NCBI RefSeq assembly: GCF_932526225.1
Contig: NC_064047.1
Span: forward strand, 12,784,460-12,844,459
Direction of reading: 5' to 3'
Length of the DNA stretch: 60,000 nucleotides
Source: Nematostella vectensis
Lineage: Eukaryota > Cnidaria > Anthozoa > Actiniaria > Edwardsiidae
Of the stretch, positions 1 to 11,800 are shown piece by piece. The notes under the pieces are model-generated. The model ran no database searches. It was given only the letters and a program-made list of their open reading frames with translations, and was not told where the DNA came from. The first letter of the stretch is position 1, and every line of letters starts with the position of its first letter. A program made the translations under genes and the position numbers.

Positions 1-315
1 AGTTCCTGGGATGCGGCTTAGGATACTTAAAAATACCTACAGCATCTCTTGCCTCGGGGGATAGAAATTCAAGTCTTTTGGAAAGATGAAACCAGTGGCG
101 ATGCCGCAAAAACGAAGCCTTTTGATCGGTATAAGTTGGTGTGCCGTGTTTAATTGACAATTGCTGGCTGTAACAGATGACTCCAAAATGACTGTCTCTA
201 TTCCAGTTGAGTTTAAAAAATATAAGTATAAGTATGTATCATTATTCTACAGACCTACAGATTACTGTGTCTAGCACTCGAAACATAGAAAGTCTATTAG
301 AGACATTAGATAGAA

Positions 316-845
316 TTATTAGCTGAGAACATTTACTCAATACTGTATAACCTCATGGTAAATATAAAGGAAATATCTTATCCCTGTCAAATGTTTAATT
401 TTCTTATAAATGTTACCTTGTGTCATTATTATCATTTCCATTTGAGACTATAAAAAGCAGTCTGCGCAGCAGTCGAGTAGGCCGAAGGCCTACGAGACGG
501 AACCAGTGGGCGATGCCGTACTTGCCAAAACGAAGCCTTTTTATTGGTAACGAAGCCTTTTGATTGGGCATGCTGTAGTAAATTAAAATAATAATTAGCT
601 ACGAGCATTAATTCAATACTGTAAAATGCTCATGGTAAATAAAAAGTTTATATATGAGGAATAACTGTCCCTTGAAATGTCCAATTTTCTTACAAATATT
701 ACATTGTGGCATTATTATTATTTCAATAATAAGAAAATAAAAAGCAGTCTGCGCAGCAGTCGAGTAGGCCGAAGGCCCACGAGACGGAAGCAGTGGGCGA
801 TGCCGTACTTGCCAAAACGAAGCATTTTGATTGGTATGATTGGGC
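316..845. repeat. Tandem duplication (~285-bp unit) carrying a short palindrome
   Basis: Two diverged copies of one unit lie at about 316-556 and 597-845. Each ends with a well-conserved ~85-bp block beginning near 454 and 740. A truncated version of the block is visible near 87-140. Inside the block GTAGGCC-GAA-GGCCTAC forms a 7-bp stem in the first copy; the second copy has one mismatch. No coding potential seen. Confidence 0.7.
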
Positions 846-847
846 AT

Positions 848-1425
848 CCATTTGCCACAAAGCCCTATGCCTTGGTCATGGTACTTGCAGTGCTATGTGT
901 CTGCTATGTATGGTGGACCACCCCTCCCCCTTGCTTTTTGCCATATCCACCATTTCCACCATATCCACCATTTGCCACATAGCCCTATGCCTTGGCCATG
1001 GTACTTGCAGTGTTGACTGTCTGCTATGTATGATGGACCACCCCTCCCCCTTACTTTTCACCAAATCCACCATATCCACCATTTGCCACATAGCCCTATT
1101 CCTTGGCCATGGTACTTGCAGTGTTGACTGTCTGCTATATGTATGCTGGACCACCCCTCCACCTAGCTTTTCACCATATCCACCATATCCACCATTTGCC
1201 ACATAGCTCTATGATTTGGTCATGGTACTTGCATGCAGTGTTGATTGTCTGCTTTATGTATGGTGGACCACCTCTCCCCATTACTTTTCACCATATCCAC
1301 CATTCCCATCATATCCACCATTTGGCACATACTCCTATCCCTTGGCCATGCTACTTGCAGTGTTGACTGCCTGCTATATGTATGGTGGACCAGCCTCACC
1401 ATATCCACGATTGTATTAGCCCTAT
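848..1425. repeat. Minisatellite, ~105-120-bp unit, about five copies
   Basis: Units start with a 'ccatttgccacatagccc' type motif near 849, 969, 1079, 1190 and 1316, and contain runs of CCAYCATAT. Several overlapping reading frames stay open through it only because the unit lacks stops, so it is not called coding. Confidence 0.8.
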
Positions 1426-2395
1426 TCCTAAAGCCTTGGTTCTTCTAATTCTGAATAGACAGTATATATGCTAATTATGGGTCTATAGGACCATCCCTAT
1501 ATTACCATTTGGCCATTTACCACTAGTGCTTGACAAATGGCCATTTTGAAATGGCCAATGGCCAATGTGAGACAGTGTTGGACAACCCTCTACAGAAGTT
1601 AGTTTTCACTCAGATAACTTTAATAGATAAAGCAATTTAGTTAAATACCTTTAGTTCATTCTTTTATATTCAGATCACGTCATGATTAGGGGGGTGAATA
1701 GGGGTATGTAAATCCGCCGATCCGCTACATTTTTGGAGCAAATCTGTGGATCCGCATAATTTTTTTTAGATCCGCATGGTTTCACAAAACAATAGCATCG
1801 ATTGAAATTTATTTAAAATCCGAAATTCGACCGTCGAAGCAGTCAAAATCCGAAATCCGCGCCCGAATTGTGAACAGATCCTTGATCTGCCGTACTCCCC
1901 AAATCCGCCAATCCGCTAGAATAATAATAAAAATTCGTAATCCGTGAGCATTTCGGGGCTGAATCCGCCAATCCGCGAACCTATTCACACACCCCCCCCC
2001 CCCCCCCCACGATTAGGTATTGAAGCTGTCTCTAACTGAATAAAGTAGTCAGCTCGTTTCTATGTCCTTCTTTACGCTACGGGTCTACACGTGTTGCAAA
2101 TGTATAAACACAACGAAATGTGGCGTAATTAATTCAAGTGAGCACGACTTTCCACAATAACTTGATAGAAAGTAAAGCTATGGGAAATTTGCAGCAATGA
2201 AATCGCCAATTAGGCCTTGATTCTACACAAATACATAAATCGTATATGTGAAATTCTGAATTCCGATGCAATGATTTGCGATGACGTCACAGAATTGTAT
2301 ACTTCGTGTAAGGAAAAGGCTTCGGTAAGATCATAGTGATCATCAATGCAGATTTCTCGGGACGAAGAAAAAAATAGTTGCATTTTATGACTGGG
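1426..2395. other. Non-coding stretch with degenerate AATCCGCC repeats and a poly-C tract
   Basis: From about 1710 to 1990 the motif AATCCGC(CA) recurs irregularly on the plus strand, ending in an uninterrupted C tract at about 1990-2008. The rest shows no gene or RNA signal that I can support. Confidence 0.5.
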
Positions 2396-2401
2396 CTACC
2401 A

Positions 2402-2481
2402 TACCCTGGTTCCAGAGCCTCGAACGTCTATCTAGTGGCCAGCCACTAAATAGAGACGTTCGAGGCTTTGGAACCAGGGTA
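2402..2481. mobile_element. Foldback (hairpin) element 1
   Basis: Nearly perfect inverted repeat with arms of ~38 bp that start TACCCTGGTTCCAGAGCCTC and return as the complement ending at 2481, with almost no loop. Its terminal sequence is shared with the larger hairpin at 2939-3066, so both look like members of one foldback/MITE family. Confidence 0.65.
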
Positions 2482-2938
2482 GGGCTACCACAGGTATCCC
2501 AGTAAAAAAAACTAAAGTTGTTGTGTGTTTGTGATGGGTGGGTGGGGGTGGGGGGGTTTAGACATGCCAAAAAGGGGCGGCGGAGCTGTCCTTAAACACC
2601 ACCTGGCCAGGTGTGTAAATATTATTGTATAGGGTGGACTGGGGGCATGCTCCACCGTGAAAATTTTGCCATTTTTAAATATGTGAAATGCTGATTTTCG
2701 TTAAAACCTCAATAGAGAACAGCATCATTAGCTCCTTGCCGACTGAAATCTTATTTACATATCTTTTTATACCACCAATCGGAAAAGTTAGTAGGGGGGG
2801 GGGGACTTCGACATGAATGAAAATAGTAGAGGCAGTACTTTAGGGGATAATGATTTTCAACGCCTGCCAAACGAAAGTCATAAAAGTGCCGCAAACAGAA
2901 AGCGCATCATATTAATTTATCTATTTTGTAGGGGGTCT

Positions 2939-3066
2939 TGTACCCAGGTCCCAGGGCCTCGAGCGTCCTTCTATTCAGTGGCCAGCGAGGTTGAGACGAG
3001 GTTGAGACGTCTCAACCTCGCTGGCCACTAAATAGAGAGACGCACGAGGCTCTGGGACCAAGGTAG
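2939..3066. mobile_element. Foldback (hairpin) element 2, same family as 2402-2481
   Basis: Inverted repeat with ~60-bp arms. The centre is built from GAGGTTGAGACG repeats and their complement, and the outer arms contain the GGTCCCAGAGCCTCG-type end seen in the first element. Short open frames across it on either strand are products of the palindrome. Confidence 0.65.
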
Positions 3067-3427
3067 GGGTCTTGGGCTCTCCCCAGTAAAAATTTTGAAA
3101 TTCCAGTTCTAGGAGACTCGAAAATTGACCAGAATGCCTGTTTAAAAAATAAGGCCCTCCCCTAGACCCTGTATCAAAAATGACGATATAACTCATAGAT
3201 GTTTATTTGCTTGAATTCGTTTGTCCTTAGAAATTCATCACTAACGCAGGTACGGTGGGAAGCCTGTGCTGTGACAACGCTAAGTTTGATTGAATGTTCC
3301 TCCCGTAGCATTGTTTGTACAACTTCGTCAACGGCTACTGAGCTCAATAATCGAATCTAGGAGGAAAAGAAAAATATTGCACATTATCTGAGGCGAGAGA
3401 ATTCTTTGCGACCAGAGACACCGCTGT

Positions 3428-3607
3428 TTGCTTCTGTTTTGTTTGGTTCCGTATGTGACTGCTGAGCTCGCCTTGCGTGACAGGGGGCGGTCTGAGTGAC
3501 TGCGTGGGGGACTAGGGTCTAGATTCCTTTGCGTCTTTCCCGAAGGGTTGATCAGACGCTTCCATTCTAAGTTGAGATTCGTCTGAGAAGATTTCGACTA
3601 GAAACAG
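3428..3607 (+). promoter_or_regulatory. Probable promoter and non-coding first exon of the TRIM-TLDc gene
   Basis: This block is strongly conserved with 59340-59529 and partly with about 19830-19890, and the conservation with 59.5 kb continues into the flanking ~400 bp. Both long copies end in GAAACAG followed by GTATTT, a good splice donor at 3608. The first coding exon at 5672 begins right after a pyrimidine-rich acceptor (TTGTTTTTTAG), two bases before the ATG, so an upstream 5'UTR exon is required and this is the best candidate. The assignment is inference from splice signals and repetition; the transcription start is unknown. Confidence 0.45.
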
Positions 3608-4336
3608 GTATTTATATCGCCTATTTCCACCCTATTTTGGCTATATTACCTATTTCATTATTGTATGGGGTCTAAAAGTGGATCGATTCATTTGTCCTCA
3701 ACTGATAACTCTTGAGAGGTTAAATGAGTGAAATCACTTCCGCTTTCGATTCGATTCCACTAAAATTCCGAAAGACTCGAAAAGTTTCCGATTAATAAAA
3801 TATATATTAAATGTACCTTTTGTTCCAAACGTTGTGTTTAGTATATTGGCAGTCTATATTTGAATTATTATGTGTTCTCTTATTCGTTGTTGTTGTTACA
3901 ATGCTGTACATCAAAGGTCGGTACAGCTAGATATGCTCACTCTAGCTGAATCGTTTACCTCATAACACTTTATTTTTGCGTCAATTTAAACAGCCTCTGT
4001 CACGTGCCATTTTATCATCCTAGCAAAGTACCAAAGTGTGAAGAAGAATCCATTTCCATCGGCTGATTTGGAGAAGCCTATATGTGATATTTTCGATTTA
4101 AAAAAAAAATTAAAAATTCGCGAAAGTAAAGCATAGCTGTCAACTCTCCCGCATTAGGCTGATGTCACAAGATTTTGAACCTAATAACATTAATTTTTGT
4201 GTGAATGTTCATACATTCTGCATCCACTGTATTCACTCGCATTGGTGTTGTTTTTTTTCACATATTTACTGTATATCACCCGATTTTACAAGATTTCTGT
4301 GCAAGTTTGATTGACAGCTATGATAAAGTGATATGG

Positions 4337-4604
4337 CCTTTGGGTGAAATATTAGTCGTTTTATAAGCTTTCTGCAAACACCTTGACTTTGACAATTCTG
4401 AACTGTATTTACAGATTTTTGTGGAACTAAATTTAGCCCACGCATGTCTTTGTTACAGTTTTGTTACAGTTTTCAGCCTTTGGGTGAAATATTGGTCGTT
4501 TTATAAGCTTTCTGCAAACACCTTGACTTTGACAATTCTGAACTGTATTTACAGATTTTTGTGGAACTAAATTTAGCCCACGCATGTCTTTGTTACAGTT
4601 TTGA
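4337..4604. repeat. Tandem duplication, 140-bp unit, two copies
   Basis: Copies at 4337-4463 and 4477-4604 are nearly identical over ~127 bp, indicating a recent duplication inside the putative first intron. No other structure in 3608-5671 is evident apart from short A/T runs. Confidence 0.85.
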
Positions 4605-5526
4605 TGAATAAAGCACATTCTAAATCACTTGAGTTTACTTGAGTTTATTGTCTCAAAATGGCAAGATTGCAAAAATAAAGTGACTTTTTATGAAAATAGC
4701 GAAAATAAAGTGTCGCCCAATAACAACATTTTAAAATCGTGAAAGGTGTAATAAGGGTTTAGTTTCAATTAAAGATTGTTTATTTTCGTTGTTCTATGGT
4801 GGACAGGTACAGTGATTTCTGATTTTTTTAAATTGTTATTTTTTTGGGTTTGACACTCAAAAAAGTCACATGATCTTTTAGCACAAGTCGCCTATTCACG
4901 AAACAGTGAGAAATGAAACAAGAAAGCTATGAAAATAGTTGAGTTTGCTTGATGGTGGATGGATGGGGTGCTAAATTAAAGTAGTGTTACAGATTCTCTA
5001 GCCTTCAAAAGTGTAATTTCCATATTGGTCACTGGGAAGGGGTAAATTGGCCAAATTGCCATTGACTTATCTTCAAACTTCTAGCTGTTTTACTGCTCAT
5101 CCAATAGCTAAGTCCAAATATCTGTTGTTTGGAGTCGTTCATGAGTTTTAGGAAGCAACTGAAGGTAAAGTGATCACAATTAAAATTTGGCAATGTAACA
5201 ATAATCTCATTGATAAGCTGGGTTATTTTTCATAGTAAGTAAATAAGTAAGTATATATACTGTATGTCCAACTTTGCATATTCATATTTGTGTTGTCATT
5301 TTCCCTTTCCAATTTGTTTGATCATGCAAAGCTTCCAAACATAACGCCAGAATTTATAACAAAATAAACAAATATATAACACAGTTTATTCAGCAGACAC
5401 AAGATTAATCCCTAATTTCTTGAATTATTGTGCATGTTTAGGGATTGCAAACTCCACATGAGAAATGCAAATTTTAAAGTGTTTGTAATGCAGATATTTC
5501 TGCATTATTTTTGAGAATTAAAAGGA

Positions 5527-5600
5527 AATGACCAGAAGGGGCGTGGCTGTGCTCCCAATATTTTCTCAATGTTTCTGTATCGTGCCCCCCCCCCCAATCT
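5527..5600 (+). repeat. Dispersed repeat fragment with poly-C end
   Basis: A ~75-bp sequence beginning GACCAGAAGGGGCGTGGC and ending in a C run recurs at 24210-24280 in the same orientation and at about 23845-23930 in inverse orientation. It looks like the end of a dispersed element, sitting just upstream of the first coding exon of the TRIM gene. Confidence 0.55.
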
Positions 5601-5673
5601 TAGGTGGCCTGCTATGCCTCTCGTAGAAAAGGAATAATAAATTTGCTTATGCTTTACTTGTTGTTTTTTAGAA

Positions 5674-5856
5674 ATGACATCCGCCAGCAGGCGCCTCGAG
5701 GATGAGGTGACGTGCTCTATATGTATAGAGCACTTCAACGATCCTAGAGTGCTCCCTTGCTTCCACTCATTTTGTCGGCACTGCCTGGAAGAGCTGGCAG
5801 TGCACTCTGAAGGGAGAGGAAAACTTGTGTGCCCCCTCTGTAAGGCGGAATTCCAG
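5674..5856 (+). CDS. TRIM-TLDc exon 1: RING finger
   Basis: Sixty-one codons starting at the ATG two bases after an acceptor AG (5670-5671) and ending CAG before GTAATC. The RING ligands run CSIC, then PCFHSFC, RHC, and CPLC, the C3HC4 spacing of TRIM E3 ligases with a typical proline after the final CPLC-containing loop region. This exon is the one expected to bind the E2 enzyme. Translation past the donor gives only a short tail, so the splice is needed. Confidence 0.85.
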
Positions 5857-8800
5857 GTAATCTGTCATACAGAAATTCATCCATTACTTAATGAACCCTG
5901 GCACAAATGTGTGACAAATGTTTTGCTGTAACAAAGAAATGGATTCAAACGACAAGTGCATTTCGATAGAGAAAAGCGAAATTGAATTCTTCTCACAAGA
6001 AATTACTTTATGAGTATTGAATTATTAAAAGATAAGGATCCCCAAGCTAATGTTGTATTTTGCATGTTTCCTTCATAGTTACTGTAAATATATGGGCGTT
6101 ACAAAAAAAATTGGGACAAAAAACTATAATAAAATACCTTCAAACTTTTCTTACCTGTTTTTGGACTTGTCATTCACATCCCTGTGAAGTTTCAATTCAT
6201 TTGGGGCAACATTGAGCAATTGTAGTTCAACTATATTTACAGTAACTATGAATAAAACACGTAAAATACAACATTAGCTCGGGGAACCTATGCCCTCCCC
6301 TGAAACCATATGCAAATTCCGTTATAACTCTGTTTTACTGATTATTGTTCTAGATTTCCCCAGCAGATGTTCCGAGTTTGAAGGTGAATTTCATGATCAA
6401 CAGTATTATCTCTGTTCTTCCTTTGTTGACATCTGAAGACTCCAAGAAGAAACCAGCTTGTGAATCGTGTGATAGTGGTGAGCCTGCCCAAGGGAGATGT
6501 AACGAGTGCGATCACTTTGTCTGTGAGCAGTGCATCTCGGCTCATAAGAGATTTCAACCAGTGCAACATCACACTATCCTCAGTTTTGATGAGATCAAAA
6601 GCGGAAAGTTACTTGCAATGAGCAAGGCTTCCTTCTGCACCAAACACAAGGGTGAAAAGCTGAAACTGTTTTGCGAATCTTGTAAGGAAGTGATTTGCCG
6701 AGATTGCAACGTCGTTGATCATAAAAATCACGATTACCTTTTCACAAGTGATGTAATCGCTCGAGAGAAAGACGAAATATTGGGAAGAGCAAAAAAAGTT
6801 GCATCAAAACTCACCGATATTGAACAGGCGATGGCATTGGTAGAAGAGGCTCAACATCATCTCGAGGAAAATAAACGTGCGACCAGAAGGGATCTGGATG
6901 CGTTCATTGATAAGCAGATAGGTACTCTTGAGAAGATGCGATCAGATCTTAGAGGGGAGATCGAGTCAGCTTGTCAAAAGCAAGAGAAGCAGCTGACTGC
7001 CCAGAGAGAGACTCTATCCATGAGACTTGCAAGTGCTCGTAGCAGTTTGGAGTTTGCTGAGAGAATGTGCAGGGATGCAAATGATGTGGATGTCTTGTCC
7101 ATCAGGAATGAAGTGCTATCCCAGCTATCGAGTCTTGCAGAGAAACCCGTGGATCAGCCTTGTACGGAGGTTGGAGTTCGTCTTGTAGTGGATGAGAAGT
7201 ATTGGGATACTTTGTCAAAGAAGATTTCTGTTGGTGAATCTGAGCAAACAGGTACTAATTCTCTAATACTGTTATGTAGGTAGGTAGGTAGGTAGGTAGG
7301 TAGGTAGGTAGGTAGGTAGGTGGGTGGGTGGGTGGGTAGGTGGGTAGGTAGGTAGGTGGGTAGGTGGGTAGGTGGGTAGGTGGGTAGGTAGGTAGGTAGG
7401 TAGGTAGGTAGGTAGGTAGGTAGGTAGGTAGGTAGGTAGGTAGGTAGGTCGGTCGGTCGGTCGGTCGGTCGGTCGGTAGGTAGGTAGGTACCCTCTATGG
7501 ACTCTTGAATAGGCTACCTAGTTTTACCTTTTACTACCATCTCGAAGGTCTTTCTCATGTTCAACTCCATTTAGTTCTCCAGCGCCCAGCGCTTGATGTT
7601 GGTAACTTTCTCCAGCGATGAATCAATCGTGTCTGAGCCAGATATCACAGGCGTCCTTATTGTGATGTCATCCGCATATTTGATTAATAGAGAGTTGGCG
7701 CTAGCGTTCTGAATGTCATTTACCATGATAGAGAATAGCAACGGTCCTAGCACCGTTCCTTGGGGGACTCCTCTACTGATTCCAAGGAAACTGGTAGCCA
7801 TACCATTAACCACAACTCGCTGCTTTCGATAGGAAGCCAATTATCCACAATCTGTTACAAAACTAATGGGACACTTTCCCTCCCCCTTCCTCAAAGTTGG
7901 AGAGCAAATGGTCACCTTGCTACTGCTTGTGTTTTGAGCTGAAAAATCGCCTCTAACCAATATTAATCGGGGGGAGAGGGTTGGCGGTTGTTCGTATAGG
8001 AAGTGCACCACTTACTTTTGTTGAAGATTGTCTGAGCAAGTGACTGACAGGTCCTGGAACAGGAAACACTATCGTTGATAACGCAACGACAATACAACTA
8101 TGCGAACGTCAAAATCAAACACATACAATTATCGTGCCAGAATCGCGCGTAAAAATGGACAGAAGCTTCAGAGACGACTATTTTTCATTGTAAACAATGA
8201 AAAATCTCATCTGTTTCTTCATATAAGAAATACCGCCTATGAAGAATTTATTACGTGAGAGATTTTCACTACAAATTTAGTCACGCAAGCTTGTCTCGGG
8301 GAGAAGGTCAATTCAATAAATTCATCTGTTTTACAATAGTTTTGCTAAATATCTGACACTTTGACACACAGTTATGCTTGAAGAGTTCAAGCAAAGTGTA
8401 TGCAATGCTTTTTCTGTGGAGCATTCGCTAAAATCGACGGCTACAGACTACGTCTTCTGTTCTTGCTTACGTGGCTCAACGATTAACACCAACGGTTAAC
8501 CATTTTAAAATTGTTTAAGAAATGCCTTACGAAAGAAATTCGAACTCTAAAATAATACAGTAACAACTTGAGATTCAAGCTCATAAATTGACACTAGTTT
8601 TGTTTGAATGAGGGTTTGCATTTTGGAGAGAGAGCTCATGGTAGATGGTTGACCGTCGTTTTACTAAGATAAAAATAAAGTTTATTTTTATATAAACGGT
8701 CTACCACGGTTGACCGCTCAAAAAAGCCCTATTATATATTTCAAATCATTTGTAAGCTTCATATACCTAAATAGCTTTGTGATGGTAATAGAATAGAAGA

Positions 8801-11800
8801 ATGATTGAAGAAATCCGGCTACCATGAGTGGGAATAATGTTTTTTCTAAAAATGGTAGACCGTACACGGTCCACACCCGCTTTTTTGCACCGCCATGCTA
8901 AATATATAAACACTTGTTGTGATGTTCATTGAAAATGAAATGAGACGAGGCTCTCATGTTTTCTACAACAGATAAACCGCCTATTTATCGCTTTCTTTAG
9001 TCGATTTGTTATTTATTGTTTAATTGGGAAATACTTATTAGGCGGTGATCTTTTTATTCTCTATGCCTTTATTTATTACCTACATTGGCCATAAAAGCGG
9101 TGTTTTCCGGCTAAATACTCCGAGGGATGGCTGCTTTTGCAAATGGAGACAGTCGGCACGATATATAGACAGTCTCTTTGGCAACATCAAATAAATTTGA
9201 TATTTTACAAAATTATAGTCTGCAAATATCCCAGCGCACCTTCATTTAATTCAAATTAATTGAAAAAAATATTCCAAATAGCGCACAGATATCCCAAAAA
9301 TATTTTCTGGGGACGTCAACATGTTTACTTCAAGCTCGAATAATTAATAGAGTGAAAAACTTTCATTAGGGTATGCGAATAAAGAGAATACATTTTAAGA
9401 AATCGATGATAACCGTGACAAATTCCAATCGTTCCCCTTCTGAGACAATCTGTTACAAAACTAATGGGACACTTTCCCTCCCCCTTCCTCAATGTTGGAG
9501 GGCAAATGATCACCTTGCTACTGCTTGTGTTTTGAGCTGAAAAATCGCCTCTAACCAATATTAATCGGGGGGAGAGGGTTGGCGGTTGTAGGAACAGAGT
9601 TCGTTTCTGCAGACAAGACGCTTGAAAATCCTCATGATGATATTAGTCAGTGAGATTGGTCTGAGTTGACTACACTCTGTCAGAGGAGATTCCTTAGGGA
9701 TGGGCGAGATGTTCGCTAACTTCCAAGCCATTGGGACAGTTTGTTGTTGGAGTGAACAGTTAAAGATATTTGTGACAACAGGTGCAAGATGGTGAGAAAA
9801 GTCGCGCCAGAGCCAGTACGGAAATTGATCGGGCCCTGAAGCAGTTCGTTTCTATGTGATAAAAACAACTCATTACATCGCTCTCACTCACTGTCGGGGT
9901 TCGGGTGCCTCAGGTATCTCCAGGCGCACAGGGACAACATATGCCTTATCAGTATTGGTGGCTTGAAAATGTGAGTTGATGATGTCGGGTGAAATCACCA
10001 ATGATGATGATGATGCGCGTTCCCTGTGTCTTCCGGCCAGTTATTCTATTGGCTGTCTCCCACCATTCTTTTGAACCGCATTTGTGTTCCTTATGAACAG
10101 CTTCCACCTGATTACTCCGAAGGAGAATGTTGATACACTCTTGGCGCCTCAGAATCTCAGCACGGGTTCCTTTATGCGCGATTCTGTTCCTGATGTTACA
10201 AAGGTGTTTAACCAGGGGGGACATGTAAGGTGGGTCTCTGGATGAGACTTTGACCCTAATGAGCGGAAAACATTCATTGAACATCGGCCACAGGCTCGCA
10301 TTTAGCAGCTCCACACTCTCCTCTAGGTTAGCAAGATTTTTAATAGGACTCCAGTCGAAAACATTTGTTTTTCCTGATCAAATAACTGAAATCCTCTGCT
10401 ATCAAACCTCTCACTTTTCAGAAAATTAAGTTTACCTTTGATTTTATTTGTGCATTGTTTTTTTTTACCCCCAGTAACTCTATGCCTAATTTAACCTCAT
10501 GGTAGTGTAAAGTAATTTTTGTTTTTTTAATCATGTAGTTTTCATTGTATGTATACCCCGAATTATTTACATTTATTACATTATGAGTAGCGACTGAAGG
10601 GATCAAAGCCGCAGTTCTTCTAGAAATAATTGAGACAATTTTAAAGCAGAAACTTCATAGGATACCAGATTCACAATTTTTTAGCACCAGCGTTTTGCGA
10701 CGAGTAGAATACATAGAAGCATACCATAATAAACAAGTCTTTATTGATAATATTTCCTGATGGTGCAATTCAGTTGCAGAACTTTTTTGCTGAATGGTAG
10801 TTCTACAAAAGGTGGTTACGGGTTGGGTTTATTCGAAAGATTAATGGTGATCAAGTCCAGCGTTTGTGACACTTCGATAATTTGTCCTATTTATATATAA
10901 TTTTCGGCGAAGGGATTTTGATCCTTTCTGTAATTGACAGAGAGTGTCTTTTGACACAAATCTAATCCTGATGGTGGAACTTTGGGCCCAGAATACTCTA
11001 GGAATCTTGATTTGGGGCAGGACTTTGTACGACCACACAACAACAGCAGCAACAATTTGTACTAACCCTTTGGGTGACACACATATACACTGACTTTATT
11101 TGTTTGAGGCATGATGAGGATAAGGAATTGTGCCTTCTTGATAAAAAGAGTATTGGTTACTTATCTGGTGATGGTGTAACTCCGTTCGTAGGTCTTGAGC
11201 AGTCCGCCATCCTCAGCGGCAAAGGTCCAGAATACCTCCGAGATCTCTTGGGATTCCTGCAGCCCGTGCAGCAAAGTCCCAAGAGTCGCTGGGTCAGATG
11301 TTTCTCAGCAAAGAGAGATGGCTGGGCTTCCAGGACCTTCCATGAAAAATGCAATGGCAAAGCGCCGAACATCGTACTCGTAAGCGTTGGAGGAAGATAC
11401 GTGTTTGGTGGCTACTCTGACGTAGCGTGGACAAGTGAGTACACTAATGAATACGAGGAGGGTCGTATCAGGGTGAGGGTCGAAATGTCTGATCATGTTT
11501 GTAAATTATTGTTTGTAAACTTGTTCATTACCATGAACTTTAAACTTAGGACTTGCAGTACGTTTTCCTGAGCCACCTTCCACCCAATATGTATTAAGTC
11601 ATATGATAAAAGGATTGGATAGACAAATATAGATATAGTTTGTTAGCAGCTACCATGGTATTACATGAGGTGAGCTCGTTAATTTTGCTGTTTGGTGCAG
11701 GAAAATGTTTTTACATAGTTACAAGATTTTTCCTTGGACAACCCTTAAAGTAGGTGTTACTAAAATCGAGAAATTAAACAGAAACTCTGGGTATCTTAGC

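Noticed and set aside
876-1448. Several overlapping frames of 60-137 codons on both strands
   Set aside because: They are produced by a minisatellite of ~110 bp and have low-complexity His/Pro/Ile-rich products.
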